64,000 nt of DNA from Achromobacter arsenitoxydans SY8 (GCF_000236785.1 NZ_AGUF01000082.1:1-64000); one strand, 5' to 3'. Positions 1-10,819 are shown, counted from the first letter of the stretch. Translations and numbers: made by a program. Notes: generated from the sequence alone by a model not told the origin.

Positions 1-70
1 ACTTCAATTCGTTTTCGATCCACCTGCGGTTTTCCGCGCACAGCTCGAAGGTTTCTTTCCAGCTATACAT
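1..70 (-). CDS. Partial hypothetical CDS running off the left edge
   Basis: On the minus strand an ATG at 68-70 opens a frame that continues past the window edge; the visible start reads MYSWKETFELCAENRRW. A purine-rich AGGGAG lies about a dozen bases before the ATG, farther than ideal. Only 23 residues are visible and I do not recognise the family. It has the same direction as the amidase but is separated from it by about 300 bases in which I see no gene, so it may be a separate transcription unit. Confidence 0.35.
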   Translation of the reverse strand, partial: MYSWKETFELCAENRRWIENELK

Positions 71-372
71 AAGAACGTTCACTCCCTGTTCAGCTACCCG
101 TCCATCGAGTCTCTGATCGGAGCGGGCGTGCATGGATGCCGTTCGCAATCCTGCCCATGGTTCAAAACGCTGAAAATTGGACCAGTACTAAATTGGGAGC
201 TTCCGTAAGCGAAAAATGCGGGGATTGAGCGGACGATGGCCGTGGAGATGAATGCGCATCCGGGACATCGGCCACGCGAGGACAAGCCCGAAGACCAGGC
301 CAAGGAGTGCGGCGGCGCCAGCGGCAAGGCGCTGATGACCCGCCTGCGCCCGCGCCGCAAGGCCGCCGGGCG

Positions 373-1782
373 TCAAACGGTCAGCCGATCCAGCACCGAC
401 CACGCCGCCCGCGCCTCGACCGCCTCGCCCGCTGCCAGGCACAGGTCTTCCCTGAAACGCGCTGCCGCCAGTTGCACGCCCACGGGCACGCCGTCCGCCA
501 TGCCCACCGGCACCGACAGGCCCGGCAAGCCCAGGATCGCGGTCGAGACCAACGGGCTCTGTGCACGCAGCATGTCCGCCATGGCGTCCTCGCCCAGTTG
601 GTCTTGATCCACCCGAAACGGCAAGTCGAACGACACCGGCATCAGCAGCACCGGATAGCGATCGAAGAACAGGCCCCATTCGCGCAGGATGCTCGTGCGC
701 ATTGCCATCGCGTTGACGAAACCGTCCTTGTCCAGGCGCGGCGCGTGCGCCAGCATGCTCCGGTAGGCGCGCTGGATGGCCGCGTCGCCCGCGCGCTCGA
801 TCTCGCGGCCCATGGAGCCGGACGCTTCGTTCATCAACACGCTGAGCCAGAGCTCGGCGGCCTCGCCAAAGCGCGGCGGCTCCGCTTCTTCCACGATGTA
901 TCCCGCGTCCTCCAGCCACGCGGCGGACCGCTGCAGCGCGTCGTCCACGGCCGGATCGGCTTTGAACCCCGCCGCGCCGCGAAACAACGCCACCCTGCGG
1001 CTTTCGCCCGGACGACGCTGATCCAGCGGCGCGGGCGCCCACCACGGATCGCGCGAGTCGCCGGCCGACATCGCCGCCAGTCCCAGCCGCAAATCGGCGA
1101 CCGTCCTGCCCAATGGCCCCTGGGTCGCGGCCAATTGCGAAGCCACCGGACGTTCCGACAACTGGCTGGCGTTGTAGCCCGGCACCCGCCCTTGCGACGG
1201 CCGCAGTCCCGCGACGCCGCAGGCATAGGCCGGGTAGCGGATAGATCCGCCCTGGTCGCTGCCGTGCGCCAGCGGGCCGATGCCAAGCGCGGCCGCGACC
1301 GCCGCGCCGCCGCTGGACCCGCCGGGCGTGCGCGCGGCATCGAACGGGTTGAGGGTGCGGCCGTGCAGATCGTTGTCGGTGAACCAGCGCCATGAGAAGG
1401 CGGGCACATTGCTGCGGCCGATGACCACGGCGCCCGCCTTGATCCAGTTGTCAACGGCGGGATTGTTCTCGCTGGCCACCAGGTCCCGATACGCCGTCAC
1501 CCCGTTTGTCGTCGCCGTGCCCGCCAGGTCGGCGTTGGCCTTGATCGTGACGGGCACGCCGTGCAGCGCGCCCAGTTCCTGCTTTGCCGCGACTGCAGCG
1601 TCGGCCGCGTCGGCGGCGCGCAGCGCCTGATCGGCATAGATCTCAGTCAGCGGATTGAAAACGGGATTGACCTGCTGCGCCCGGTCCAGGCAGCTCTGCA
1701 CGGCCTCCCGGCTCGACACCTCGCGGTTGCGGATGGCCTTTGCAAGATCCTGCGCGCTCCAGCGCCAGAGTTCGTTCGTCAT
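373..1782 (-). CDS. Amidase signature family hydrolase (GatA-like fold)
   Basis: A 469-residue amidase-signature enzyme, expected to hydrolyse a carboxamide to acid and ammonia in the cytoplasm. The catalytic Ser-cisSer-Lys triad is visible: Lys81 in VPVTIKANAD, the cis-Ser in PGGSSGG (about residue 157) and the nucleophile Ser180 in GSDQGGSIR. The length is normal for the family. It lies 28 bases downstream of a Bug receptor gene on the same strand, so receptor and amidase probably share a transcript and act on the same compound or its product. The substrate cannot be read from sequence. It is unlikely to be GatA itself, because no gatB or gatC is nearby. Confidence 0.88.
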   Translation of the reverse strand: MTNELWRWSAQDLAKAIRNREVSSREAVQSCLDRAQQVNPVFNPLTEIYADQALRAADAADAAVAAKQELGALHGVPVTIKANADLAGTATTNGVTAYRDLVASENNPAVDNWIKAGAVVIGRSNVPAFSWRWFTDNDLHGRTLNPFDAARTPGGSSGGAAVAAALGIGPLAHGSDQGGSIRYPAYACGVAGLRPSQGRVPGYNASQLSERPVASQLAATQGPLGRTVADLRLGLAAMSAGDSRDPWWAPAPLDQRRPGESRRVALFRGAAGFKADPAVDDALQRSAAWLEDAGYIVEEAEPPRFGEAAELWLSVLMNEASGSMGREIERAGDAAIQRAYRSMLAHAPRLDKDGFVNAMAMRTSILREWGLFFDRYPVLLMPVSFDLPFRVDQDQLGEDAMADMLRAQSPLVSTAILGLPGLSVPVGMADGVPVGVQLAAARFREDLCLAAGEAVEARAAWSVLDRLTV

Positions 1783-1810
1783 GATGTCTCCTTATCGTCA
1801 GGCAATGCGA

Positions 1811-2797
1811 TCAATCGGCCGACGCTCCCGATTGCTTCACCATCGCGCCCCAGCGCGGGATCTCGGTCGCGATGAGACTCGCAAACTGCTCAGGCGTGGA
1901 CGGCGTCGCGTCCACCGACAGGGTTTCGTTCAGCTTGAGCACCGCCGGGTCCTTAAGCGCCTTGGCGATGGCGGTGTTGAGCTTGTCGATCACCGGCTTG
2001 GGCGCGCCGGCGGGAACCACGATCCCGCCCCACGACACCACTTCGAAGCCCTTCAGTCCCGACTCGTCCAGCGTCGGCACGTCCGGCAGCACCGGAACAC
2101 GCTTCAGGCTGGTGGCGCCCAGCACCTTGACTTGGCCCGAGCGGATGAAGGGCAGCACGCCCGCAACGTTGTCGATCATCACGTCGAGCTGCCCGCCCGC
2201 GATGTCCACCACGGCCTGCTGGCCGCTCTTGTAGGGTACATGCAGCATGGTCGTGCCGGTTTCGCTCTTAAGCATTTCCCCGGCCAGGTGGGCGCTGGAC
2301 CCCACGCCCAGCGACCCCACGCTGACCTTGCCCGGATGCGTCTTGGCATACGCGATCAGCTCCTGCACATTGCTTGCCGGCAGGTCGTTGCGCGCGATGA
2401 GAACCAGCGCATTGCTGATCGCCAGGCTGACGGGCGCAAGGCTGCGCTGCGGGTCATAGGGCAGCTTTGCGTACATGCTCTTGTTGATCGCCAACGTCAC
2501 CAGGTTGCCAAAGCCGATCGTGTAGCCGTCGGGCGGCGACGAGGCCAGCGCCTGCGTGCCAACGATGCCGCCGGCGCCGCCCCGGTTGTCCACGATGACC
2601 GGCTGACCCAGTTCCCGCCCCAGGGCGTCGGCAATGGGACGCAGCACCACGTCGGGCCCGGACCCCGCGACATACGGGACGATGAGCTTGATGGGGCGTT
2701 CCGGCCATTCGGCGCGGGCAGCGCCGGCGCCCGTCGCAGCGGACAGGGCCAGCATTAGCGATAAGACACGGCGGATACGGCGGGGGAAGACAAACAT
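1811..2797 (-). CDS. Bug/TctC-family periplasmic solute receptor
   Basis: A 328-residue secreted receptor of the Bug (TctC) family, which binds small carboxylates or amides for tripartite tricarboxylate-type transport. I start it at the ATG at 2795-2797 because GGAGAAA sits just upstream and a signal peptide follows (MFVFPRRIRRVLSLMLALSA, processed near ARA-EWP). An upstream in-frame ATG would add 56 residues before the signal peptide and is rejected. Family hallmarks are WPERPIKLIVPY, the DNRGGAGGIVG loop and PDGYTIGFGN. No TctA/TctB permease genes are near, which is common for Bug receptors. It precedes the amidase and is divergent from a LysR gene, so it is probably LysR-controlled. Confidence 0.9.
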   Translation of the reverse strand: MFVFPRRIRRVLSLMLALSAATGAGAARAEWPERPIKLIVPYVAGSGPDVVLRPIADALGRELGQPVIVDNRGGAGGIVGTQALASSPPDGYTIGFGNLVTLAINKSMYAKLPYDPQRSLAPVSLAISNALVLIARNDLPASNVQELIAYAKTHPGKVSVGSLGVGSSAHLAGEMLKSETGTTMLHVPYKSGQQAVVDIAGGQLDVMIDNVAGVLPFIRSGQVKVLGATSLKRVPVLPDVPTLDESGLKGFEVVSWGGIVVPAGAPKPVIDKLNTAIAKALKDPAVLKLNETLSVDATPSTPEQFASLIATEIPRWGAMVKQSGASAD

Positions 2798-2910
2798 GGT
2801 TTTCTCCTTGAGGGCATCGCGGACCGGGCTACGGATCGCGCCCGGTTCCTTGTCGCTGGCTAGATTAGGGATCGCCCGCGCTGCGTGGAAGGCTATATTT
2901 TTGTTAAGGT

Positions 2911-2927
2911 GACAACCCTTAGTTGTC
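2911..2927. promoter_or_regulatory. Perfect inverted repeat, likely LysR-type binding site
   Basis: GACAAC-CCTTA-GTTGTC is a perfect 6-5-6 palindrome in the 143-base divergent gap between the Bug receptor and the LysR gene. An overlapping TGT-N7-ACA at about 2901-2914 fits the T-N11-A LysR consensus. The palindrome ends about a dozen bases before the GTG start of the regulator, so autoregulation by occlusion is plausible. Assignment to this regulator is inference from position. Confidence 0.5.
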
Positions 2928-2940
2928 AGGGGACGCGCAC

Positions 2941-3849
2941 GTGAAGGACCATCAACTTCGGGCATGGCTGAAAGTCGCCGAACTGCGCAGCATCCGTGCC
3001 GCGGCGCGCAGCCTGCACCTGAGCCAGGCGGCGGTCACCAAGGCCATCAAAGAACTGGAATCCGAACTCGACGCGCCGCTGCTTACGCGCAGCTCGCGGG
3101 GCATCGCCATTACCGAATGCGGCGAACATCTTACGGTGCGCGCGCGCCTGGCCCAGGCCCAACTCTCGCTTGCGCGTCAGGACATCCGCCAGTTGCTCAG
3201 CGGCGCCCAGGCGCGCGTGGCGGTCGGCGTCACGCCGATGGTGATGCTTAGCGTGCTGCCCGACGTCCTGGCCGATTTCCGGGCCAGCATGCCGGCGGCC
3301 AGGGTCAAGGTCTCGGAAGGCCTGCTGGCGTCGGTTCAGCCCGCGCTGCGCAATGGCGCGCTGGATTTCGCGGTGGCGTCGCGCATGATGGACGGCGGCG
3401 CCGGCCACGAGTTCGAATTCGAGGAACTGCGCCCGCTCGAATTCATGATCGCCTGCCGGCGCGGCCATCCGCTGGCGCGCGCACGGCGTTGGGAAGACAT
3501 CCGCGGCTGCGAATGGCTGCTCAACGTGTCGGGCGGCAGCCATACCGAGGCCTTTCTGCAAGGCCTGCACGACCACGGCCTGCCGACGCCCGAACGCGTC
3601 ATCGACTGCGACACTTTCGGCGTCATGTGGAGCCTGATGACGCGCAGCGACGCCCTCATCATCTGCCCCGCAGGCATGCTTAACGTCAAGCCCTATGGCG
3701 ACGAGGCCCGGCGGATCCGGGTGGACGCGCCCATGCCGGTGGCCAGCGTCGGCATCATGACGCTGCAAGGCACGCCGCTGTCGCTTGCGGCGGCGACCAT
3801 GGCGGACCTTTTCAGGCGGCGCGTGGCCGGGGCGACGCTGGGCGGATAG
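2941..3849 (+). CDS. LysR-family transcriptional regulator
   Basis: A LysR-type regulator of 302 residues from the GTG at 2941. That start has AGGGGA seven bases upstream and gives the usual N-terminus VKDHQLRAWLKVAELRSIRAAARSL; a TTG at 2923 in the same frame is less likely. The winged helix-turn-helix covers about residues 5-60, with SLHLSQAAVTKAIKELE as the recognition region, followed by a substrate-binding domain. It is divergent from the Bug receptor-amidase pair, the classic arrangement for a LysR regulator of the adjacent operon, so the ligand is probably the amidase substrate or product. The inducer is unknown. Confidence 0.87.
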   Translation: MKDHQLRAWLKVAELRSIRAAARSLHLSQAAVTKAIKELESELDAPLLTRSSRGIAITECGEHLTVRARLAQAQLSLARQDIRQLLSGAQARVAVGVTPMVMLSVLPDVLADFRASMPAARVKVSEGLLASVQPALRNGALDFAVASRMMDGGAGHEFEFEELRPLEFMIACRRGHPLARARRWEDIRGCEWLLNVSGGSHTEAFLQGLHDHGLPTPERVIDCDTFGVMWSLMTRSDALIICPAGMLNVKPYGDEARRIRVDAPMPVASVGIMTLQGTPLSLAAATMADLFRRRVAGATLGG

Positions 3850-3893
3850 CGCGAGTTTTATGGGCATACCTCGCCATCCTTGAATGCGGTTAA

Positions 3894-5825
3894 ATGTCGC
3901 AGAATCCCCCTGCCGGCCGAGCCGCCGCTCGCCCATCGCGCCGCCGCCCGCCCGCAAGCAATACCCCCGACCCTGGAGTCTCTGCCTTGTTCCGCAGATT
4001 TGAAAACCAACTCAACCCGTTCCCGCCCGAAAACGCCCCCCTTCCGCCCAAGGGGTTCTTCGCGTTCCTCTGGTTCTGCACACGCGGATCGCGCCGATAC
4101 ATTGCCGCGCTGGCGGTGCTGAGCGCCGCGGTCTCCATCTACGAAGCCTGGCTGTTCGCCTTCCTGGGTCAGATCGTCGACCTGCTCGGGGTCTGGCACG
4201 CGGGCCAGCCCGCATCGGCGCACGAGCGCCAGGTGCTGTGGGGCATCGGCCTGGTGCTGCTGGCCAGCATTGTCCTGGTCGGCCTGCGCACCATGGTGCA
4301 GCACCAGATCCTGGCCATCAACCTGCCGCTGCGCCTGCGCTGGGACTTCCACCGCATGATGCTGCGGCAGAGCCTGTCGTTCTTCTCCGACGAGTTCGCC
4401 GGCCGGGTCACCACCAAGGTCATGCAGACCGCCCTGGCGGTGCGCGAAGTGCTGCTCACCTTCTGCGAAATCGTGCTGGGCATCGCCGTCTACTTCTTCG
4501 CCATCGTCGCGCTGGCGGGCGGATTCGACCTGCGCCTGATGCTGCCCTTTATTGCCTGGATGGCGCTCTACGGCCTGATCATGATGTACTTCGTGCCGCG
4601 CCTGGGCAAGGTCGGCAAAGAGCAGGCGCACGCGCGCTCATCCATGACGGGCCGGGTCACCGACGCCTACACCAACATCACCACCGTCAAGCTGTTCTCG
4701 CATACCAACCGTGAAGCGCGCTTTGCGCGCGCCGCCATGGAGGACTTCAAGGAAACCGGCTATCGCCAGATGCGCCTGGTCAGCCAGTTCGAGATCTTCA
4801 ACCAGGTGCTCGCCACCGCGCTGATCTTCTCCGCGGGCGGCTACGCCCTGTGGCTGTGGCACGGCAACGAAATCGGCACCGGCGCCGTCGCGGCCGTGTC
4901 CGCCATGGCGCTGCGGGTCAACGGCATGTCGCACTGGATCATGTGGCAGATGACGTCGCTCTTCGAAAACATCGGCACCGTTCAGGACGGCATCGGCACC
5001 CTGACCCACCCGCCCAAAGTGCAGGATGCGCCCGATGCGGCGCCGCTGCACGTCACCCGCGGCAAAGTTGAATTCGACAACGTCTTCTTCAACTACAACA
5101 ACGAACGCCAGGTGCTCGATGGCCTGAGCCTCACCGTGCGCCCCGGCGAGAAAATCGGCCTGGTCGGCCGCTCCGGGGCCGGCAAATCCACGCTCATCAA
5201 CCTGCTGCTGCGCTTCTACGACGTCGACCGCGGCGCCATCCGCATCGACGGCCAGGACATCTCCCGGGTCACCCAGGACAGCTTGCGCGGCGCCATCGGC
5301 ATGGTCACCCAGGACACCTCGCTGCTGCACCGGTCCATTTGCGACAACATTGCCTACGGCCGCCCCGATGCGGATCGCGCCGAGATCCAGGCGGCCGCGG
5401 CCCGCGCCCAGGCCGACGAGTTCATCCAGCAATTGAGCGACAACCATGGCAACCGGGGCTACGACACCCTGGTCGGCGAACGCGGCGTCAAGCTCTCCGG
5501 CGGCCAGCGCCAACGGATCGCCATCGCCCGCGTCATGCTCAAGAACGCCCCCATCCTGCTGCTGGACGAAGCCACCAGCGCCCTCGACTCTGAAGTGGAA
5601 GCAGCCATCCAGGAAAGCCTGGACGAAGTGATGGAAGGCAAGACGGTCATTGCGATCGCGCACCGGCTGTCCACCATCGCCGCCATGGACCGCCTCATCG
5701 TCATGGATGAGGGCCGCATCATCGAACAGGGCAGCCATGCGGAACTGCTGGAGCTGGGCGGCGTGTACGCGCGGCTGTGGCGGCATCAGAGCGGGGGGTT
5801 CCTGGCCGAGGAGCTGATGCAGTGA
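3894..5825 (+). CDS. ABC exporter half-transporter (fused permease and ATPase)
   Basis: A 643-residue ABC protein with an N-terminal membrane domain of about six helices (roughly residues 60-350) and a C-terminal ATPase. Visible motifs are Walker A GRSGAGKST (about residue 428), signature LSGGQRQRIAIAR, Walker B ILLLDEATSALD and the H-loop AHRLST. This is the MsbA/multidrug exporter layout, working as a homodimer in the inner membrane. The first 30 or so residues are Pro/Ala/Arg-rich, so the true start could be an internal TTG such as the one before FRRFENQLN. Substrate unknown. The gene is followed closely by a small membrane protein gene, and neither neighbour suggests a substrate. Confidence 0.85.
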   Translation: MSQNPPAGRAAARPSRRRPPASNTPDPGVSALFRRFENQLNPFPPENAPLPPKGFFAFLWFCTRGSRRYIAALAVLSAAVSIYEAWLFAFLGQIVDLLGVWHAGQPASAHERQVLWGIGLVLLASIVLVGLRTMVQHQILAINLPLRLRWDFHRMMLRQSLSFFSDEFAGRVTTKVMQTALAVREVLLTFCEIVLGIAVYFFAIVALAGGFDLRLMLPFIAWMALYGLIMMYFVPRLGKVGKEQAHARSSMTGRVTDAYTNITTVKLFSHTNREARFARAAMEDFKETGYRQMRLVSQFEIFNQVLATALIFSAGGYALWLWHGNEIGTGAVAAVSAMALRVNGMSHWIMWQMTSLFENIGTVQDGIGTLTHPPKVQDAPDAAPLHVTRGKVEFDNVFFNYNNERQVLDGLSLTVRPGEKIGLVGRSGAGKSTLINLLLRFYDVDRGAIRIDGQDISRVTQDSLRGAIGMVTQDTSLLHRSICDNIAYGRPDADRAEIQAAAARAQADEFIQQLSDNHGNRGYDTLVGERGVKLSGGQRQRIAIARVMLKNAPILLLDEATSALDSEVEAAIQESLDEVMEGKTVIAIAHRLSTIAAMDRLIVMDEGRIIEQGSHAELLELGGVYARLWRHQSGGFLAEELMQ

Positions 5826-5844
5826 ACGCCCTTGCCCGGGAGCC

Positions 5845-6030
5845 ATGATGCTTGCCTACGTGTGGGGCTTCGCAGCCGCCGCCGCTTTGGCGGCCAGCTT
5901 ATACGTCAGCGTTGCACGGCCGTTCCAGTTCAAAGACAAGGGGTCGGGGCCGGACTATCGGCCATCGGCGGCGGTTGCTGGCGGATTGATGACCGTGGCG
6001 GTGCTAGGGTTTGTGTTGGCGCTCACCTGA
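5845..6030 (+). CDS. Small two-helix membrane protein, hypothetical
   Basis: A 61-residue ORF with two hydrophobic segments, about residues 3-23 (LAYVWGFAAAAALAAS) and 43-60 (VAGGLMTVAVLGFVLAL), joined by a short charged loop. GGGAG lies just before the start ATGATG, and it begins 19 bases after the ABC exporter stop, so co-expression is likely. No family recognised. Its length and position suggest either a small accessory subunit or an independent membrane protein; the evidence is only the ORF, its hydrophobicity and its spacing. Confidence 0.5.
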   Translation: MMLAYVWGFAAAAALAASLYVSVARPFQFKDKGSGPDYRPSAAVAGGLMTVAVLGFVLALT

Positions 6031-6093
6031 TGCGAGGCCAATGGAGTTGTCAGGACGAACTAACACTGACGACACTCACCCCTCGACAAAAGT

Positions 6094-6245
6094 GCCAATA
6101 TTTTTACACTTTCATCAATATTCTGACGAAATATTGGCGCTTTCAGCAAATCCGACATCAATGCCGAAGTCTGAGCCAGTGGAACACTAGCCACCAAGAT
6201 GCTAATATTTTGGCGATATCGGCATAAAAATGCAGGAATATTATC
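6094..6245. promoter_or_regulatory. A/T-rich operator region of the first HipBA-like module
   Basis: The DNA before the HTH gene turns sharply A/T-rich and holds repeated half-sites. GCCAATATTT at 6094-6103 and its exact inverse AAATATTGGC at 6129-6138 form an inverted repeat separated by 25 bases. GCTAATATTT follows at 6201-6210, and a degenerate GAATATTATCGCC sits just before the start codon. Clustered palindromic sites upstream of hipB-like genes are the usual autoregulatory operators. Binding by the adjacent protein is inference. Confidence 0.5.
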
Positions 6246-6248
6246 GCC

Positions 6249-6800
6249 ATGGCGAAGAAAACCGCCCCCCTCATGCCGGCGACCCAAAAGCTGCTCGCAG
6301 AATTTGGCGAGCGGCTCAAACTTGCGCGTCTGCGCCGCAGGATCACCGCCAAGCAAGTGGCGGAGCGCGCCGGGATGTCGCCGATGACACTGCGCTCACT
6401 GGAGTCAGGGGGGCCGGGAGTGACCATAGGCGCCTACCTATCCGTCATGCAAGTCCTCGGCATTGAAAAAGACCTCGCCATGCTCGGCGCCGACGATGAG
6501 CTTGGCCGCCGACTTCAGGACGCACGCCTTGTGCCGGCAAGAGCCACACCGCCATCCATTCCTCCCAAGGCTGGCCGGAGCGAGAGAGGTGGTGAGTCTC
6601 GCGCGGGAAAGACAAACGACAAACCGCCCACTCGCAAAGAAAGTGGAAAAAGATCAAACAGCGTCGTTAATGAGCCAAGCGGCGGTACCTATGTCGACTC
6701 CCACCGACCCGCTGTTGGAGACTCTCGAGCGACCTCAAAGAATCTTGCTTCTCTCTTGAAGCCCTCTTCCAAGAAGCGAAAGGAGGACGACAAAACATGA
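6249..6800 (+). CDS. HipB-like XRE-family antitoxin/repressor with long basic tail
   Basis: A 183-residue protein with an XRE/Cro helix-turn-helix at about residues 15-75 ([20 protein letters not shown], then [12 protein letters not shown]). Its partner is a HipA-like kinase whose start overlaps the stop by four bases (ATGA), so the two are translationally coupled. HipB antitoxins are usually 70-110 residues; here another 100 residues of low-complexity Lys/Arg/Ser/Pro-rich sequence follow (ending KKRKEDDKT), probably disordered. Predicted role: bind the kinase and repress the operon through the repeats upstream. The extra tail could contact DNA or the kinase, or be a regulated proteolysis site. 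Confidence 0.75.
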   Translation: MAKKTAPLMPATQKLLAEFGERLKLARLRRRITAKQVAERAGMSPMTLRSLESGGPGVTIGAYLSVMQVLGIEKDLAMLGADDELGRRLQDARLVPARATPPSIPPKAGRSERGGESRAGKTNDKPPTRKESGKRSNSVVNEPSGGTYVDSHRPAVGDSRATSKNLASLLKPSSKKRKEDDKT

Positions 6801-8068
6801 CGATGATCGGAGTGTATGCAGATTGGGATGGCCTGCCGCGACCTCAGCGAGTCGGTGTTCTGAACTCCCGCAGGACTCGTGCGCACGAGACGTTTGAATT
6901 TCAGTACGACCCTGCAGCGCTTGCAGACCCCGTCATTGGACATCTGGTTCTTGACCCAAAGATCTTCCTGTTCGACGGGCCCCAGTATCCCACCGCGCCC
7001 CAGGACAGATTCGGCGTGTTCGCTGACTCCAGCCCTGATCGGTGGGGCCGTCTGCTTATGGACCGTCGCCTCGCACGGGATATTCGCACAGGTATGCGGG
7101 CCGCCGGCACTCGACTGTATGAAACGGACTACCTGCTTGGCGTGCACGATCTCTACCGCGTTGGCGCCTTGCGCTACAAGCGAGAAGATGAAGGCGAATT
7201 TCTCGATAACACGGTTGGACTAGCGGCCCCTCCTTTTGCCGAGATTCGAGCACTGGAACAAGCGAGCCGGGCGCTCGAGGAAGATCCGAACGACGAAGCT
7301 CAACAAGGCCAGGATTGGCTGAGAATGCTGATCGCTCCCGGCGGCTCCCTGGGTGGCGCCAGGCCCAAGGCAAGCGTGGCTGATGAACAGGGACACTTGT
7401 ACATCGCCAAATTTCCGAGCGCTCGCGATGACTATGACGTCGGTGGATGGGAGATGGTCGTCAATGCCCTGGCGGTCGGTTGCGGGCTGAATGTAGCGGC
7501 CGCTGAAGCGCGGAAATTTGCGAGTGAATACCACTGCTTCATGGTGCGGCGGTTTGATCGCACCGATGAAGGGCGACGGTTGCACTTTGCCTCCGCAATG
7601 ACCATGACTGGTCATGTCGATGGTGATGATGCGTCGACTGGAGTCAGCTACCTGGAGCTGGCTGAGGTCCTTATCAGGTATGGCTCCCGGACCAACGCAG
7701 ACCTCCGCGAGCTATGGTCACGAATCGTCTTCAACATTCTCGTCTCCAACACGGATGATCACCTACGCAATCACGGATTCATCCTGGTGCCTGGGGCTGG
7801 GTGGCGCCTCTCTGAAGCCTACGACATGAACCCGGTGCCCTTTGCCGACGGCCTAAAGCTCAACATCACCGAAGTGGACAATGCGTTAGATCTGGAGTTG
7901 GCCCGCGAAGTCGCAGCGTACTTTCGATTGGATCTACACGAGGCCGATGAAATCATCGAAGAGTTCCAGGCAATCGTTAGCCAGTGGCGAACCGTGGCCA
8001 GAGAACTGGGCCTACCGGCGCGCGAGCAAGAGCGGATGGGAGAGGCCTTTCGAGCTGCAAACGGTTGA
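6797..8068 (+). CDS. HipA-like serine/threonine kinase toxin
   Basis: A 423-residue HipA-family kinase. Seen here are the N-terminal subdomain ([16 protein letters not shown], with [14 protein letters not shown]), a glycine-rich nucleotide loop [12 protein letters not shown] (about residue 180) and the catalytic segment [11 protein letters not shown] (about residue 317). The metal-binding region follows as [10 protein letters not shown]. HipA kinases phosphorylate translation factors or tRNA synthetases and arrest growth; the target here is not predictable. The gene overlaps the hipB-like antitoxin by ATGA. The length is near normal and I see no broken motif, so the module is probably intact. 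Confidence 0.82.
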   Translation: MTMIGVYADWDGLPRPQRVGVLNSRRTRAHETFEFQYDPAALADPVIGHLVLDPKIFLFDGPQYPTAPQDRFGVFADSSPDRWGRLLMDRRLARDIRTGMRAAGTRLYETDYLLGVHDLYRVGALRYKREDEGEFLDNTVGLAAPPFAEIRALEQASRALEEDPNDEAQQGQDWLRMLIAPGGSLGGARPKASVADEQGHLYIAKFPSARDDYDVGGWEMVVNALAVGCGLNVAAAEARKFASEYHCFMVRRFDRTDEGRRLHFASAMTMTGHVDGDDASTGVSYLELAEVLIRYGSRTNADLRELWSRIVFNILVSNTDDHLRNHGFILVPGAGWRLSEAYDMNPVPFADGLKLNITEVDNALDLELAREVAAYFRLDLHEADEIIEEFQAIVSQWRTVARELGLPAREQERMGEAFRAANG

Positions 8069-8190
8069 TCTATCACAGCCCCGGTGCTGAACCCTTTAGA
8101 TCGCAGCGAGACTTCGGAATAGCTGCCGAACGAGATCGGCCGTTGCTTGCCTGACTTTCGTTGAGCACACGCCTACGGACAATGTGCGTG

Positions 8191-8264
8191 TGGAGCGGGT
8201 GAAGGGAATCGAACCCTCGTATGAAGCTTGGGAAGCTGCCGTTCTACCATTGAACTACACCCGC
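8191..8264 (-). tRNA. tRNA-Gly (anticodon CCC)
   Basis: The reverse strand folds as a full tRNA with CCA encoded. The acceptor arm GCGGGTG pairs exactly with CACCCGC, the T arm is GAGGG-TTCGATT-CCCTT, and the anticodon loop TTCCCAA gives anticodon CCC for Gly. The anticodon stem GCAGC/GCTTC contains one C-T mismatch at its second pair. A TATAAT box about 40 bases upstream supports its own promoter. Confidence 0.92.
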
Positions 8265-8304
8265 TCGGGTGTCGTGCCGCGGCCATGGGCCGGGCAGAGC
8301 CGCG

Positions 8305-8310
8305 ATTATA
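8305..8310 (-). promoter_or_regulatory. Promoter -10 box for tRNA-Gly
   Basis: A perfect TATAAT on the minus strand lies 40 bases before the tRNA-Gly 5' end, in G/C-rich DNA where such a hexamer stands out. I see no good -35 hexamer at the standard 17-base distance; a G/C discriminator follows the -10, as is usual for stable RNA promoters. Confidence 0.5.
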
Positions 8311-8559
8311 GCGCGGCTTTTTTCGGGCGGAGCGGCAACGCAAGCCGCCCCCTTCCGCCGCAAACCGGGCGGGATGAATTCAATGTGATGTTCGCGGCCT
8401 TGACCACTTTGCCACAGCGGGCCAGGTTCATGAAAAGGGCCTATGGCGCAAATCGGGCCGGGCTGAAACGATGGCCGGGGCCTGGCGGGATAAATCTGTC
8501 CCTATTTTAGTCCCTATGGCCGACTCCGCGCCGACGAGCCTGCCACTACAATTCGGGCT

Positions 8560-10313
<1,754 letters not shown>

Positions 10314-10324
10314 GGAGACCTGTC

Positions 10325-10525
10325 ATGCATATCACCCTGAACGGAGACGCCCGCGAATTCCCGCTGGACACCACGGTGAACGAATTGCTTGAAACCCTGG
10401 GCTACGCCGGCAAGCGCGTGGCCGTCGAACGCAACGGCGAAATCGTGCCCAAGAGCCTGCATGCGCAAACCGCGCTATCGGATGGCGACCAGGTCGAAAT
10501 CGTGGTCGCCGTGGGTGGCGGCTGA
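10325..10525 (+). CDS. thiS: Sulfur carrier protein ThiS
   Basis: A 66-residue ubiquitin-like sulfur carrier for the thiazole moiety of thiamine. It has the expected beta-grasp pattern ([13 protein letters not shown], then [11 protein letters not shown]) and ends in VAVGGG; the C-terminal Gly-Gly is adenylated by ThiF and converted to thiocarboxylate for ThiG. The start is the ATG at 10325, preceded by GAGGAG; a GTG 15 bases earlier is unlikely. thiS usually stands beside thiG, but here a strong terminator follows directly and unrelated genes come next, so ThiG must be encoded elsewhere. No THI-box riboswitch was recognised upstream. Confidence 0.92.
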   Translation: MHITLNGDAREFPLDTTVNELLETLGYAGKRVAVERNGEIVPKSLHAQTALSDGDQVEIVVAVGGG

Positions 10526-10572
10526 CGCCTCGCATTTGCGGCGCATTGGCGCGCCGTGGCAACGCAAAAAAA

Positions 10573-10597
10573 GGCCGCTGACATCAGCGGCCTTTTT
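10573..10597 (+). terminator. Rho-independent terminator after thiS
   Basis: GGCCGCTG-ACAT-CAGCGGCC is a perfect 8-bp stem with a 4-base loop, followed by five T and preceded by a run of A, so it may work in both directions. It closes the trmB-pip-thiS unit. Confidence 0.9.
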
Positions 10598-10819
10598 GCA
10601 TGCAGCCCCGCGTACGAGTGGGCGTAAACCCACGGATACCAACGCCCTTCGAAGTAGCCAGCATTGTTGCGTAGTCTGGCAAGAGGCTAGCAACCTGTTA
10701 CACGTTAACCCCTCGTCGCCCGGCGAATGTGCGAGTCATAATCGTTCCTGCTGGCGTACCACCGTTGTCCTGTTGCTGTTCTAGCGTTGCACATCGCCCA
10801 TCCGGGCAGAGGAGGCATC

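Noticed and set aside
2923-2940. TTG as the start of the first LysR gene.
   Set aside because: The GTG at 2941 has a better-placed ribosome site, and the TTG would lie inside the palindrome.
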